Shown here one piece after another: positions 8,060-17,341 of a DNA stretch of 64,000 bases (its first letter is position 1; each line of letters begins with the position of its first letter). The position numbers were made by a program, and so were the translations under genes. The stretch comes from Pedobacter africanus (lineage in GTDB: Bacteria; Bacteroidota; Bacteroidia; Sphingobacteriales; Sphingobacteriaceae): NCBI RefSeq assembly GCF_900176535.1, contig NZ_FWXT01000001.1, forward strand, positions 992,001 through 1,056,000, given 5' to 3'. The notes under the pieces were generated by a model, which saw only the letters and a list, made by a program, of their open reading frames with translations, was not told the DNA's origin and did not search any database.

Positions 8060-10525
8060 TTAAACTGCTTTAACTTCTTTTTGTCTTCTAAATATAGAAA
8101 TTAAGAATCCAATAACCATTACAATTGTGCCTACCCAATAAAGATTAATATAAGGAAATTCAATAGATTTAAATACAACCCAGTCTTTGGCCTGCTGTGG
8201 TTTTTCATAAACCTGCAGTTCAACCTTCTTCTGCTCTGGTAATACTTTCGTAAACCTTAGCCTCAATCCAAGTTCATCAAGGTTACGCGCAAAATCAAAG
8301 GTATTGTTCCCTTTAATTAAAAATATAGGCTCGGTTTTATATATTTTGCCGTTCACGTTTATTTCCAACGGAAGCCCTACTGCCAGGTCGCCCGGAGCAA
8401 GCACCAGGCTTTTCGCTTTAGGCTGGCTGTTTAAAGCACCTACCGTTAGTACGCCGCTGCTGGTATGAAGGGTATCGCCGGTACTCACATTCACAATCCT
8501 TGGCGCTTTATAGTTTTCTTCTTCACTATGGCCTTCATGATCTTCATGGGTTTCCTTTTTATCAGGTGCGCTGGTAATGTGTGTATAGATGTCGTAAGTA
8601 AGGTAATGTTTGGTATCAGGCGAAGCGATCAATCCCATTTTTTCATTGACCTGCACATGCGGGTTCAGTTCAAAATCTTCCTTTATTTTACCTGTCTTTT
8701 CGTCTATCACCTTAAAATTAAGCTTATAATAGGTATTAGGCGCAATGGTCGTATCGCTGGTATAGGTAACGGTATAGCGGCCCATTTTTTTAGGCTCATT
8801 TTTATACAATACAATATTTTCGCCGGGTTTCTCTACTTTTTCAAAATCCTTTACCGGGATAAAGTTAGCGGCATTTAAGGATATTGGCCTGTTTGTGGCT
8901 GCTGCTACCAGGGCACCTAAAAGCAATAAGGCAAAGCCGATATGCGCTACTGCAGCACCTATGAGCTTGCGTTTGCCACCAAATGCCTGCCCTAATATTT
9001 TGGCATTGCTCAGTATGGCAAACAGACAGCTGAAGGTCAGCAGAATGTACATCAGGTTATGGTAAACACCAGTAAGGTATACAAAACCTGCAGTGATGAC
9101 GATGGAAAATACCAGCGAGGCAAGCAGGCTGCTGTAAAACCTGCGGGTATCTGTCCTTTTATATTTAAGGAATTGTGAAAAACCGGAAACAATGGTAACC
9201 AGAATGGCAAAAGGTGCCTGCCATTGATTGTAATATTTAACGGCATCAATCGGTGGGGCAAACTTGGTACCAAAGGCCTGGTTAAATACCGGAACTGAGG
9301 TAGAGAAGATCACCTGTATACAGGCCACGGTAATCACCAATGCCCCAATAAACATCCAGAACTCCCTGGAGTAGGTTTCTTCATCCTTATTGGTGATCGG
9401 CAGTTCCTTCCAGCGCAGCACCAGCAAAATAACCGATATGGCCAGGAAAACCAGGATATATAAAACCAGGTGCCAGAACATACCCAGATCCGTAAAGGAA
9501 TGCACCGAAGTGTCGCCAAGCACACCACTCCTGGTCAGGAATGAGGCATAAAGCACCAACACAAAACTGATCAGGATCAATGCAATCGCAGTAAAAAAGG
9601 CATGTCCTGTATTTTTAAAAGCGATCATTACGTGTACACCTGCAATAAGGGTAAGCCATGGAATGATGGAAGCATTCTCTACCGGGTCCCAAGCCCAGAA
9701 ACCGCCAAAGTTCAGCGCTTCATAGGCCCAGAAAGAGCCCATGATGATACCCGTTCCCAAGATCATTACGGCAAATAGGGCCCAGGGCATAGCGGGTTTT
9801 ACCCAGTCCTTATAACGTTTCTGCCATAATCCGGCGACTGCATAAGCAAAAGGAACAACCATACTGGCAAAACCCAGGAACAAAGTTGGCGGGTGGATTA
9901 CCATCCAGTAATTTTGAAGCAAAGGATTTAACCCTTTTCCATCAGTAATGAACTTTAGATAATTTTTATAATTTTCAGGGTCAGCGAATATAGGAACCAT
10001 TTCTTTCAGGTTCATTCCATCTCTTAGCAAGATGAATGGGGAACTACCAATGCGTTCGCCAAAAATCTCTACACCGAGCATCATGGAAGTCAAAAACACT
10101 TGTGAAAAGGCTACCACCGTCATGACCCCGTTCTCCCATGATTTCGCTTTCCAGATCAGAATAGCTCCTAGCAACGACTGCCAGAAAGCCCAAAGCCAGA
10201 AACTGCCCTCCTGACCTTCCCAGAACGCAGATACGATATAATATACAGGCAGTTCTTTGGAAGAGTGCGACCAGACGTAATAATATTCATTGTAATGATT
10301 TAAAATGAGGTAAAAGAGGGTTGAGCCTATACCAATAATACTGGCCCAGTTGATCAAAAAGGATATACGGCCTAAGCGTGTCCAGGAACGGTCGGTAAGG
10401 TCTTTATTTTTCGTCGCAAAAAAATAGGCGATAGTAGAGAGCAGCGAAGCGGCAAATGCCAGCACAATAAAAAACTGACCGATTTTACCGGGTAGGAGGT
10501 TCTCTCCAATAAATTGTATATCCAT
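8060..10525 (-). CDS. ccmF: Cytochrome c maturation protein CcmF/CcsA-like
   Basis: An 821-residue polytopic membrane protein of the haem-handling protein superfamily. It carries the tryptophan-rich haem-binding motif FWAWDPVENASIIPW and several transmembrane helices before and after it, then a long periplasmic domain (roughly residues 540-780) and a last helix. A His/Glu-rich stretch (HEDHEGHSEEE) lies in that domain. CcmF attaches haem from CcmE to apocytochrome c at CXXCH sites, or moves haem in system II. It starts 5 nt after ccmE, so the two form one unit. It is longer than the roughly 650-residue E. coli CcmF, as in other Bacteroidota. Confidence 0.9.
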   Translation of the reverse strand: MDIQFIGENLLPGKIGQFFIVLAFAASLLSTIAYFFATKNKDLTDRSWTRLGRISFLINWASIIGIGSTLFYLILNHYNEYYYVWSHSSKELPVYYIVSAFWEGQEGSFWLWAFWQSLLGAILIWKAKSWENGVMTVVAFSQVFLTSMMLGVEIFGERIGSSPFILLRDGMNLKEMVPIFADPENYKNYLKFITDGKGLNPLLQNYWMVIHPPTLFLGFASMVVPFAYAVAGLWQKRYKDWVKPAMPWALFAVMILGTGIIMGSFWAYEALNFGGFWAWDPVENASIIPWLTLIAGVHVMIAFKNTGHAFFTAIALILISFVLVLYASFLTRSGVLGDTSVHSFTDLGMFWHLVLYILVFLAISVILLVLRWKELPITNKDEETYSREFWMFIGALVITVACIQVIFSTSVPVFNQAFGTKFAPPIDAVKYYNQWQAPFAILVTIVSGFSQFLKYKRTDTRRFYSSLLASLVFSIVITAGFVYLTGVYHNLMYILLTFSCLFAILSNAKILGQAFGGKRKLIGAAVAHIGFALLLLGALVAAATNRPISLNAANFIPVKDFEKVEKPGENIVLYKNEPKKMGRYTVTYTSDTTIAPNTYYKLNFKVIDEKTGKIKEDFELNPHVQVNEKMGLIASPDTKHYLTYDIYTHITSAPDKKETHEDHEGHSEEENYKAPRIVNVSTGDTLHTSSGVLTVGALNSQPKAKSLVLAPGDLAVGLPLEINVNGKIYKTEPIFLIKGNNTFDFARNLDELGLRLRFTKVLPEQKKVELQVYEKPQQAKDWVVFKSIEFPYINLYWVGTIVMVIGFLISIFRRQKEVKAV

Positions 10526-10530
10526 TAAAA

Positions 10531-10941
10531 TTATTTGTATTTTTCTACTTTACCGTCCTGCTTGACTTCAACAAGTTCGTTGTTATATTTAGATGGGCAC
10601 TTCATAAGTATCTTAGAGGCATAAAAAGTATTGTTCTCCATCTTTCCGATCAGTACCAGCTTTTCCGAGCGTTCGAAATCCTGAGGTTTGGTTCCGGCAT
10701 ATACCACTTTATTGACCATGCCTTTTTCATCTTTCATAAAAAATTCAAAGCGGTTTGCATCTTTAAGCGCATCGTAGTGCATCCCTTTAGCTTTTTCCCA
10801 GTGTCCCATTACATGAAACTCCCTGGAGTCTTTTGCGGCTTCACTAAAGGTTGAATAGGTATTTGTATCGGCGTTAAGGCTGATCAGGAAACCTACACAT
10901 AACGCAATAGTTATTAAACCAATAATTGCACTTTTTCTCAT
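10531..10941 (-). CDS. ccmE: Haem chaperone CcmE, Cys-type
   Basis: A 136-residue membrane-anchored protein: an N-terminal transmembrane segment (about 5-22), then an OB-fold domain. CcmE carries haem covalently on its way from CcmC to CcmF. The usual ligand motif is HxxxY; here the matching position is CPSKY with C115 and Y119, i.e. the CxxxY form described for archaea and some Desulfovibrio. The position of the motif near the C-terminus and the adjacent ccmF gene support the call. Confidence 0.88.
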   Translation of the reverse strand: MRKSAIIGLITIALCVGFLISLNADTNTYSTFSEAAKDSREFHVMGHWEKAKGMHYDALKDANRFEFFMKDEKGMVNKVVYAGTKPQDFERSEKLVLIGKMENNTFYASKILMKCPSKYNNELVEVKQDGKVEKYK

Positions 10942-11151
10942 CGTTTTTTATATAATTTCAAGTTGATGAAGCTATTCTGATTTTTAAATTCATGTAATCT
11001 GAGTTTGATAAAATCATGATGGCCTCATAGATGTAAATAAAGTTTTAATGAAAACACCACAAAGATAAAAAATATAAGCACCGAAAACCCATTGCAGGTA
11101 TTCAAAACGCTATGATGACAGTTTATTGATAGTTCTCTGACAAAAAGCAAA

Positions 11152-11185
11152 AAAAATCCGCGATATCTTTTAAAATATCGCGGAT
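11152..11185 (-). terminator. Terminator of glutamate dehydrogenase
   Basis: ATCCGCGATAT (11156-11166) pairs perfectly with ATATCGCGGAT (11175-11185) around an 8-nt loop. Read on the minus strand it is followed by a run of eight T. It lies 20 nt past the gdh stop. Confidence 0.9.
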
Positions 11186-11205
11186 AAAAACGAATTACTT
11201 GCTGA

Positions 11206-12627
11206 TTATGGCCAAACACCCAGGTTCATATAAGATACGGCGATCTTATCAATTGAGCCTACAAATGCCGCTGTCCTTAAAGTTTTAACACCAGCTTTGG
11301 TCATTAGGGTCTCCCTGATCTCATGATAAGAATGGATCATGGTGTCTTCCAGACCGGAGTTTACCAGTTCCATCTCAGATGCGCCTTTAACAATCATCAG
11401 GCGATGTTCAGCCGGAATGCTTTTACCGGTAAGACTTTCCAGGGTATTGATCAGGTTTGCATTTGAATTCTCAGCATAACGGTTTTCCATACGGCCAAAA
11501 GCAACGTGAGAAAGGTTCTTCAACCATTCGAAATAAGAAACCGTTACACCACCCGCGTTGCAATACATATCCGGAATGATGATACCGCCCATTTCTGTGA
11601 AAATCTCTTCTGCCTCTGGAGTAGTAGGGCCATTGGCACCTTCTGCAATAATCTTTGCTTTGATGTTCCTGATATTTTCTACAGTCAGCTGGTTTTCAAG
11701 CGCAGCAGGCACTAAAATATCGCATGGCTGCTCCAAACCTTCCATAGAGTTTTTAAACTCTGTGGCTCCAGGGAAACCTAAAATTGAACCCGTCAGCTTG
11801 CGGTGTGCAAATACCTCATCGATATTTAAACCATTTTCGTTGTAGATCGCACCTTCATATTCGCAAAGGCCCACTATAGTTGCGCCAAACTCTGCAAGGA
11901 ATTTAGCAGCATGGTAGCCTACGTTTCCTAACCCTTGTACAATGACACGTTTATCACCTAAACCGGCTTTAAGACCAATTTTAGCCATATCTTCAGCTAC
12001 GGTAACACATTCTCTTACTGCATAGGCCACACCACGCCCGGTAGCTTCCTTACGTCCGCGGATACCATGTAAGGCAATTGGCTTACCGGTAACACAGCCC
12101 AGGGCATCAAGCTGACCAGGGTTCATGGTCATATAGGTATCGGCAATCCAGCTCATCTCGCGCTCTCCGGTTCCATAATCAGGAGCCGGCACGTCAATAC
12201 CAGGGCCAATAAAGTTCTTTTTAATCAGTTCAGTAGTATAACGGCGGGTAATGTTTTCCAGTTCGCTAATGGTATAGTTTTTTGGATTGATACAGATACC
12301 TCCTTTTGCACCACCAAAGGGTACATTTACGATCGCACATTTGTAAGTCATCAAAGCAGCCAGTGCCATCACCTCATCCTCATTTACCATATCGCTGTAA
12401 CGGATCCCCCCTTTTGTAGGGTTCATGTGCTGCGAATGTTCTACCCTCCAGGCATCAATTACCTCGAAACCATTTCCCCTGCGTATCGGGAACTGGAAAC
12501 GGTACACACTGTTACAAGCTTTAATTTGGTTCAATAAACCTTCGGGGTGGGCGGTAAACTGCGCGGCACTGTCAAAATTCTTGCAGACATCTGCAAAGAA
12601 ATTCGTCTCATTTGCTGTATTAGCCAT
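11206..12627 (-). CDS. gdhA: Glu/Leu/Phe/Val dehydrogenase (glutamate dehydrogenase)
   Basis: A 473-residue amino acid dehydrogenase, most likely NAD(P)-linked glutamate dehydrogenase interconverting glutamate and 2-oxoglutarate plus ammonia. It shows the KGGIRY substrate loop, the active-site segment FGGAKGGI, the PAPDYGT segment and a Rossmann domain with the VQGLGNVG dinucleotide motif. It has its own promoter-like sequence and terminator, yet sits between ccmD and ccmE in the cytochrome c cluster. Leucine or phenylalanine specificity cannot be excluded from sequence alone. Confidence 0.9.
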   Translation of the reverse strand: MANTANETNFFADVCKNFDSAAQFTAHPEGLLNQIKACNSVYRFQFPIRRGNGFEVIDAWRVEHSQHMNPTKGGIRYSDMVNEDEVMALAALMTYKCAIVNVPFGGAKGGICINPKNYTISELENITRRYTTELIKKNFIGPGIDVPAPDYGTGEREMSWIADTYMTMNPGQLDALGCVTGKPIALHGIRGRKEATGRGVAYAVRECVTVAEDMAKIGLKAGLGDKRVIVQGLGNVGYHAAKFLAEFGATIVGLCEYEGAIYNENGLNIDEVFAHRKLTGSILGFPGATEFKNSMEGLEQPCDILVPAALENQLTVENIRNIKAKIIAEGANGPTTPEAEEIFTEMGGIIIPDMYCNAGGVTVSYFEWLKNLSHVAFGRMENRYAENSNANLINTLESLTGKSIPAEHRLMIVKGASEMELVNSGLEDTMIHSYHEIRETLMTKAGVKTLRTAAFVGSIDKIAVSYMNLGVWP

Positions 12628-12671
12628 TATTTGTTTTTTATGAATTTGAAATAAGTTCTCAGTTACAGATG

Positions 12672-12704
12672 CAAAATTGCACTAAAAAAAACGATTAATA
12701 CAAA
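12672..12704 (-). promoter_or_regulatory. Promoter of gdhA
   Basis: Minus strand TTTG (12704-12701), 21 nt, then CAATTTTG (12679-12672), one mismatch from TAnnTTTG. It would give a leader of roughly 40 nt. Confidence 0.45.
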
Positions 12705-12776
12705 TCAGAAATGACTTAGTGTACAGGAAACACTACCCCGGATTACAGCGAAAAACAGGCGCTAAAACGTTTAAAA

Positions 12777-12995
12777 TTAGTTTTTGCCAGCAGATTTCTG
12801 TTCTAATTTTTTTAATCTTTTTTCAATAGAGAATAAAAAGAAAAGCAGGCCAAACAGAATTAGTACAATACAAGCTACGACCACATATATCTTACCCGAG
12901 GCATATACACTGTCAGAAATAGACTGACCTTCATTTTGAGCGAACAATTGAAAGGTAACCAGCAGCATTAAAAGCGTAAATGAAAATTTCTTCAT
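12777..12995 (-). CDS. CcmD-like small membrane protein
   Basis: A 72-residue protein with an N-terminal hydrophobic signal (MKKFSFTLLMLLVTFQLFAQ), a short external stretch, one transmembrane helix (about 35-57) and a basic tail (EKRLKKLEQK). The single helix with charged tail, and position 2 nt after ccmC, fit CcmD, a small partner that helps release haem-CcmE from the CcmABC complex. The signal-like N-terminus is not seen in E. coli CcmD but occurs in Bacteroidota annotated as CcmD family. Confidence 0.7.
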   Translation of the reverse strand: MKKFSFTLLMLLVTFQLFAQNEGQSISDSVYASGKIYVVVACIVLILFGLLFFLFSIEKRLKKLEQKSAGKN

Positions 12996-12997
12996 GA

Positions 12998-13657
12998 CTA
13001 TAGTGTATTGTTTTTTTCTAATGAACGTACTCTGTATAAAATGGTATAGATCCAGTAACCGATCAGTATCCAGCCCAGGCAGGCAGGATAAAATACAGCA
13101 CGCATACGGCTGTCGAGATCGTAGGAGTTGAAACCAGGATTGCCCCCGTTGCCCGGATGCAGTGAATCGGATAAGCGCGGCAGTACAAAAAGCAGCACCA
13201 CCATTATCGGAAAGGCAAAAATGTTGTAAATAGCAGATATTTTGGCACGTTTCTGTTCTTCGTCTATCGCATTACGCAATACCAGGTAAGCAAAATAAAG
13301 AAGCAGTGCAATGGCGGCAAAGTTTTGTTTTACATCAAAGCTCCAGGCCTGCCCCCAGGTAAATTTGGCCCAGATGGCACCAGTTACAATACCTAAAATC
13401 CCATAAACTACCCCTACATTGATACTTTCTACGGCCTTAAGATCGTGATCAGGATTATTACTGCTCAAAAATTTAATACTGTGATAAACGGAAACACTGA
13501 AAAGAACGATCATCCCAAACCACATGGGCACATGAAAATAAAGGTTCCGGATGCTTTCGTGCAGGATAGGTAATTTAGGTACGTCAGACAAAAAGCCCCA
13601 GATGGTTGAGTAAGTAACCAATATTGCGCCTAAAATTTTCCACCAGTTCTTATTCAT
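12998..13657 (-). CDS. ccmC: Haem-handling protein CcmC
   Basis: A 219-residue protein with about six transmembrane helices. It belongs to the haem-handling family that loads haem onto CcmE. The signature region reads WGQAWSFDVKQN, a relaxed form of the WGxxWxWDxR motif, with Phe for the third Trp and Lys for Arg. Gene order ccmB-ccmC-ccmD supports the call. It starts 68 nt after ccmB, with a TATATTTG box between. Confidence 0.88.
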   Translation of the reverse strand: MNKNWWKILGAILVTYSTIWGFLSDVPKLPILHESIRNLYFHVPMWFGMIVLFSVSVYHSIKFLSSNNPDHDLKAVESINVGVVYGILGIVTGAIWAKFTWGQAWSFDVKQNFAAIALLLYFAYLVLRNAIDEEQKRAKISAIYNIFAFPIMVVLLFVLPRLSDSLHPGNGGNPGFNSYDLDSRMRAVFYPACLGWILIGYWIYTILYRVRSLEKNNTL

Positions 13658-13676
13658 GCTTTAGATTTAATGGCGA

Positions 13677-13684
13677 CAAATATA
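13677..13684 (-). promoter_or_regulatory. -7 promoter box before ccmC
   Basis: Minus-strand TATATTTG matches TAnnTTTG, 19 nt before the ccmC start. No TTG stands at the expected distance upstream. Confidence 0.3.
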
Positions 13685-13725
13685 AGCACTGTGCTGTGCA
13701 TTTTTATCATAAAGATGTAAATGCC

Positions 13726-14388
13726 CTAATCGCGCCATAAATAGGGGAACAGCAGCAGACTTACAGCAGCCACCAGGCCATTGATCACCAGCAGCAGGCC
13801 TATTTCGTCCATGCTCACACTTCTATCCAGGCCATCTATTGCATTTTTAGTGAGTTTGATCAGTACAATGATTACCGGGATCACTACCGGAAAACTCAGG
13901 ATCGCCATCAGCATACTGCCATTGCCTCCGGCTTTGGAAGCTATGGCCGAGATCATGGTAAAAACGGTAGAGAAACTGAGGCTTCCCAGAATGGTTGCCA
14001 GAATATACAAGCCAAAATCCTGTGGTTCATACCTAAATACCAGTGAATAGAAAAACAGTGCAATCAGCGTCAGCACCATCATCAGCAGGATATTGTAAAT
14101 CGTTTTGGAGATGATGAGTGCAATGGGGCTAGCTATGGTATAAATATACAGCTGCCTTCCACGGCTTTCCTGTAAAAAACTTTTTGACACGGCATTGATG
14201 GAGGCAAACAGCATAATGATCCAGAACAGCGCGTTCAGGGTAATGGGCGCCGCACTTACAAAAGAAAGAAAGCACACAAATACCGTGGATACCACATACA
14301 GTAAGACACCGTTCAGCGCATATTTTGAGCGCCATTCCAGCAGGAGCTCCTTTTTGATCAGATATTTTACCTGGCTTAGTAAATTCAT
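13726..14388 (-). CDS. ccmB: Haem exporter subunit CcmB
   Basis: A 220-residue integral membrane protein with about six helices, beginning with a cytoplasmic KKELLLEWRSKYALNG segment typical of CcmB. CcmB is the permease of the CcmAB ABC complex that drives release of haem-loaded CcmE. The partner ATPase CcmA is not adjacent, and CcmG/CcmH are also absent from the window. A good promoter lies immediately upstream. Confidence 0.9.
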   Translation of the reverse strand: MNLLSQVKYLIKKELLLEWRSKYALNGVLLYVVSTVFVCFLSFVSAAPITLNALFWIIMLFASINAVSKSFLQESRGRQLYIYTIASPIALIISKTIYNILLMMVLTLIALFFYSLVFRYEPQDFGLYILATILGSLSFSTVFTMISAIASKAGGNGSMLMAILSFPVVIPVIIVLIKLTKNAIDGLDRSVSMDEIGLLLVINGLVAAVSLLLFPYLWRD

Positions 14389-14395
14389 TCAGCCG

Positions 14396-14426
14396 CAAAG
14401 GTAATTTAATGATCTGTTATTTCAAA
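14396..14426 (-). promoter_or_regulatory. Promoter of ccmB, probably leaderless
   Basis: Minus strand TTTG (14426-14423), 19 nt, TACCTTTG (14403-14396), a full match to the Bacteroidota consensus. The ATG follows after 7 nt, so transcription would begin at or very near the start codon. Confidence 0.65.
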
Positions 14427-15802
14427 TCTGCGCGGTGGCCAACCATTTCGGGTGTTAAAACCCTTGCCGTTACTTTAGCCTTTGATGGTTGGTCGGCGCC
14501 CACCTGGAACGGTGCGGTGCGCGCTTGTCCGTCCATATCAACATCTGCTGCAGGATAATTGCCTGAGGCATTTAAAGCAGGACTGGCCGCCGAAAGGTGA
14601 TAAATACCTGTAGCATCACGTTTAAGCTTTGGGTCTATGATTTTAAATGAGCCCTCCGGCATATTTCCCGCCCCTTTGACATTAAAGATCACATTGCCCT
14701 CCCATTTGGGGTTGGTAAATGGGCCCTTGATTGCGGCAGCTTCCTCACCACCCTGAATAAGGTTGTTCACAATGGTAATATCTATTGCACCCAGTCCTAC
14801 TGGCGTTCTGGGATTTAAAGTGATGTTACTCTTATTGTTGACTAAGGTATTAAAAGCAATCAGTACCCGGTCCGGACGGTCATGTGAGGTGAGCGGGGCT
14901 CCATCGGCCACTTCGGCACCGCCATTGCCTATGTTAATGGCCGAGTTGCAATTCTCAAAATAATTACTGTGGATCACGTGATCGTCCCCAAAGATCCTTA
15001 AGCCCGGGGTATTGTTGAAATAGTTGCCATATACCTTGTTAAAATTACCATGACGCAAGGTAAACTGCGCTTTGCAATCGCGAATGGTATTGAAACGTAT
15101 GGTTACCGCAGAAGATTTTACAGACAACAATTCATTTTCCCCCTCGCAATTCTCGAACAGGTTGCACTCAAAAATGCTATTGCTGTTCGACAGGCTGAAC
15201 CCGCTAAGGCCAAACTGAACAGCCTCTGCCCCATTTCCTGTTTGCTGCGAAAAATTATGGAAATAATTGTGATGGATCCATAAGCGCTCGGCAATCTGTT
15301 TACCCGTACCCCTTACACCAATAAATTTACCCATGGAATTCTTGTTCTGGAAAGTATTGTAGTCAACCTGATGGTCGTTTCCAACGATGCTCAGGTAATT
15401 GCCATCACCTTTTGCTTCAAAAATATTCCGGGTCCACCGGCTAAAGCTGCTTCCCGCCCCTATCTCGTTTTTATTGGCTGCATTGCTGAACTTAAACCCG
15501 CGTATGATGACATGCGCAGCCGGACGCTGAATCCGGAGCCCTCCGGCACCTTTTATTTCTGCACCTCCAATGCTTTCCGAAGCGATAGTAACCGGCTTTC
15601 CTGTAGTTCCTATACATTTCACCACAATGTCCTCATCAGCAGTATATACACCATTTTTCAATACAATCTCATTTCCTGCAATGGCCTTATCAATGGCTTT
15701 TTGCAGTTCCGGTATAGAGCCTACTGTAATGGTCTGTGCAAAAAGGGAAACAGGCTTAGCCAGCCATAAAATAAAAAGAAAGGCGGTATGTTTTAACTTC
15801 AT
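14417..15802 (-). CDS. Polysaccharide lyase family 6 (alginate/chondroitinase-B type)
   Basis: A 461-residue secreted right-handed beta-helix lyase. A signal peptide (to about residue 22, SLFAQ) precedes repeating N/G-rich coils. The chondroitinase-B catalytic pair fits K229 (in LLSVKSS) and R250 (in TLRHGNF), 21 residues apart as in the reference enzyme (K250/R271), with nearby acidic residues (CEGENE) for Ca2+. It would cleave uronate polymers such as alginate or dermatan sulfate by beta-elimination in the periplasm or outside the cell. No SusC/SusD or other alginate genes are near, so it is an orphan lyase. Confidence 0.87.
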   Translation of the reverse strand: MKLKHTAFLFILWLAKPVSLFAQTITVGSIPELQKAIDKAIAGNEIVLKNGVYTADEDIVVKCIGTTGKPVTIASESIGGAEIKGAGGLRIQRPAAHVIIRGFKFSNAANKNEIGAGSSFSRWTRNIFEAKGDGNYLSIVGNDHQVDYNTFQNKNSMGKFIGVRGTGKQIAERLWIHHNYFHNFSQQTGNGAEAVQFGLSGFSLSNSNSIFECNLFENCEGENELLSVKSSAVTIRFNTIRDCKAQFTLRHGNFNKVYGNYFNNTPGLRIFGDDHVIHSNYFENCNSAINIGNGGAEVADGAPLTSHDRPDRVLIAFNTLVNNKSNITLNPRTPVGLGAIDITIVNNLIQGGEEAAAIKGPFTNPKWEGNVIFNVKGAGNMPEGSFKIIDPKLKRDATGIYHLSAASPALNASGNYPAADVDMDGQARTAPFQVGADQPSKAKVTARVLTPEMVGHRADLK

Positions 15803-15904
15803 AATCGGGTGTTTCTAATAACAGGATGAAGTTAGGCCTTCTTTATGGAGATATTATAAACTAAATATTCATATCATTGTATTATAATGGCAATTTAAAT
15901 AGCA

Positions 15905-16402
15905 ATGACGCATCAATATTGTACTATCCTGGATAGCCCCCTGGGCAAGGTCAGCATCTTTGCCGATGATGAATTCGTGAACAGCATCACCTTTAAAGAT
16001 AAAGCGGATAAAACAACTGGATTACGGGAGAACGAAATTTCGAGAATGGCGGCAGCGCAGCTCAGTGCTTATTTTGAAGGCACATTGCAGGTCTTCTCTC
16101 TCCCCACCTCGCAAAAGGGCACTCCCTTCCAGCAAGGTGTATGGGAGGCACTCTGCTCCATTGACTACGGTAAGACCATTTCTTATTTAAAATTTTCTGA
16201 ACAACAAAATAACATCCTTGCAATAAGGGCTATCGCTGCAGCCAATGGGAAGAACGACCTGGCCATTGTAGTGCCCTGCCACCGGGTAATTGGCAGCAAT
16301 GGAAAGCTGGTCGGCTATGCCGGGGAACTGTGGCGCAAACAATGGCTACTAGACCATGAACGGTCTGTAAGTCAGCAAGGACAGATGACCTTAAAATTCT
16401 AA
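15905..16402 (+). CDS. ogt: Methylated-DNA--protein-cysteine methyltransferase
   Basis: A 165-residue O6-alkylguanine-DNA alkyltransferase. The suicide cysteine is C125 in the motif PCHRVIG, preceded by the helix-turn-helix region (GTPFQQGVWEAL through RAIAAANGKN). It transfers alkyl groups from O6-alkylguanine to itself. It lacks an Ada-type regulatory domain. The next gene starts 3 nt after its stop, so the two are likely co-transcribed. Confidence 0.94.
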   Translation: MTHQYCTILDSPLGKVSIFADDEFVNSITFKDKADKTTGLRENEISRMAAAQLSAYFEGTLQVFSLPTSQKGTPFQQGVWEALCSIDYGKTISYLKFSEQQNNILAIRAIAAANGKNDLAIVVPCHRVIGSNGKLVGYAGELWRKQWLLDHERSVSQQGQMTLKF

Positions 16403-16405
16403 AAG

Positions 16406-16921
16406 ATGAATGCATACCTCGACATTACCCTGAGAAGCCTGGCTGTTTATGCCTTTATGCTGGCAGCCATCCGTTTAACCGGTAAAAAAGAACTTTCCCA
16501 ACTCAACACCACTGATGTGGTTTTAATTCTCCTGATCAGCAATGCCGTACAAAACGCGATGGTAGGCAGCAATACGAGTTTGCTGGGTGGGCTTGTAGCT
16601 GCCGCAGTGCTGTTTGTCCTGAATTTTGTACTTAAAAAAGCGATGTTCAAAAGCCAGTGGTTCAGGGAACTACTCACCGAGAAACCTGAAATCCTGATCC
16701 ATAACGGCAACCTGGATTTTGCCATGCTCAGCAAATTGGGCATCACCAACGAGGAATTGCGCGAAGCCATCCGCGAGCATGGGGTAGAAAAATATAAAGA
16801 TGTTAAACTGGCCATTCTGGAAGCCGATGGGAACATCAGCATCATTACCGGAGATGAACACCTCAAACAGAGTCAGTACAAACGTAAAAGAAAACACAAA
16901 TCGCTGGGCGACCTGAACTGA
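16406..16921 (+). CDS. DUF421 (YetF-like) membrane protein
   Basis: A 171-residue protein with about three N-terminal transmembrane helices, then a soluble domain. It shows family traits: RLTGKKELSQLNTTDVVLILLISNAVQNAM and the segments LTEKPEILIHNG and NEELREAIREHGV. DUF421 proteins resemble B. subtilis YetF and YdfS; their job is poorly known. It follows the alkyltransferase by 3 nt and converges with a minus-strand membrane protein gene. Confidence 0.85.
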   Translation: MNAYLDITLRSLAVYAFMLAAIRLTGKKELSQLNTTDVVLILLISNAVQNAMVGSNTSLLGGLVAAAVLFVLNFVLKKAMFKSQWFRELLTEKPEILIHNGNLDFAMLSKLGITNEELREAIREHGVEKYKDVKLAILEADGNISIITGDEHLKQSQYKRKRKHKSLGDLN

Positions 16922-16924
16922 TCA

Positions 16925-17338
16925 CTAGGCTACCTTATAGCCCTCCTGTACAATCACAGCCTTGGGTTTTCTTACCGTGATCATGATCAGCGTTCCTGCA
17001 AGGATCACAAACCAACCCCATTTGTATTTCACCAATCCGGATGCAAAACTGACCAGCTTTTTAAAATGAAGGAAGCCAAATGAATCCTGTGTTTTAAAAT
17101 GGATGCCATATAGACTAAGCAGTACCAAAGCAATACCTGCCCAGCCGGCAAACTTTACCAACCCAGCTTTTTCGGTAAAAGCACCAATCATGCCTATGAC
17201 CACCAATACGTAAAAAGTAATGGCCAGTGTCTGGTCTACCTCAAAATAATTCCAGTTACCTAAAATAGGAACCCGCACCAATGGGCACATCCCTCCCGCA
17301 GCCATCAGTGCAGCGCCAATAATTCCTTGTATTTTCAT
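16925..17338 (-). CDS. Membrane protein of unknown function
   Basis: A 137-residue protein with four predicted transmembrane helices (roughly residues 3-20, 38-56, 62-80 and 105-125) and a short cytoplasmic tail. No motif recognised. Its ATG lies 3 nt after the gldC stop, so it is the last gene of the rhlE-gldC operon. Confidence 0.7.
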   Translation of the reverse strand: MKIQGIIGAALMAAGGMCPLVRVPILGNWNYFEVDQTLAITFYVLVVIGMIGAFTEKAGLVKFAGWAGIALVLLSLYGIHFKTQDSFGFLHFKKLVSFASGLVKYKWGWFVILAGTLIMITVRKPKAVIVQEGYKVA

Positions 17339-17341
17339 GGC

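Noticed and set aside
11025..11219. 64-codon frame over the gdh terminator
   Set aside because: Overlaps a perfect terminator hairpin and the end of gdh; hydrophobic low-quality peptide.
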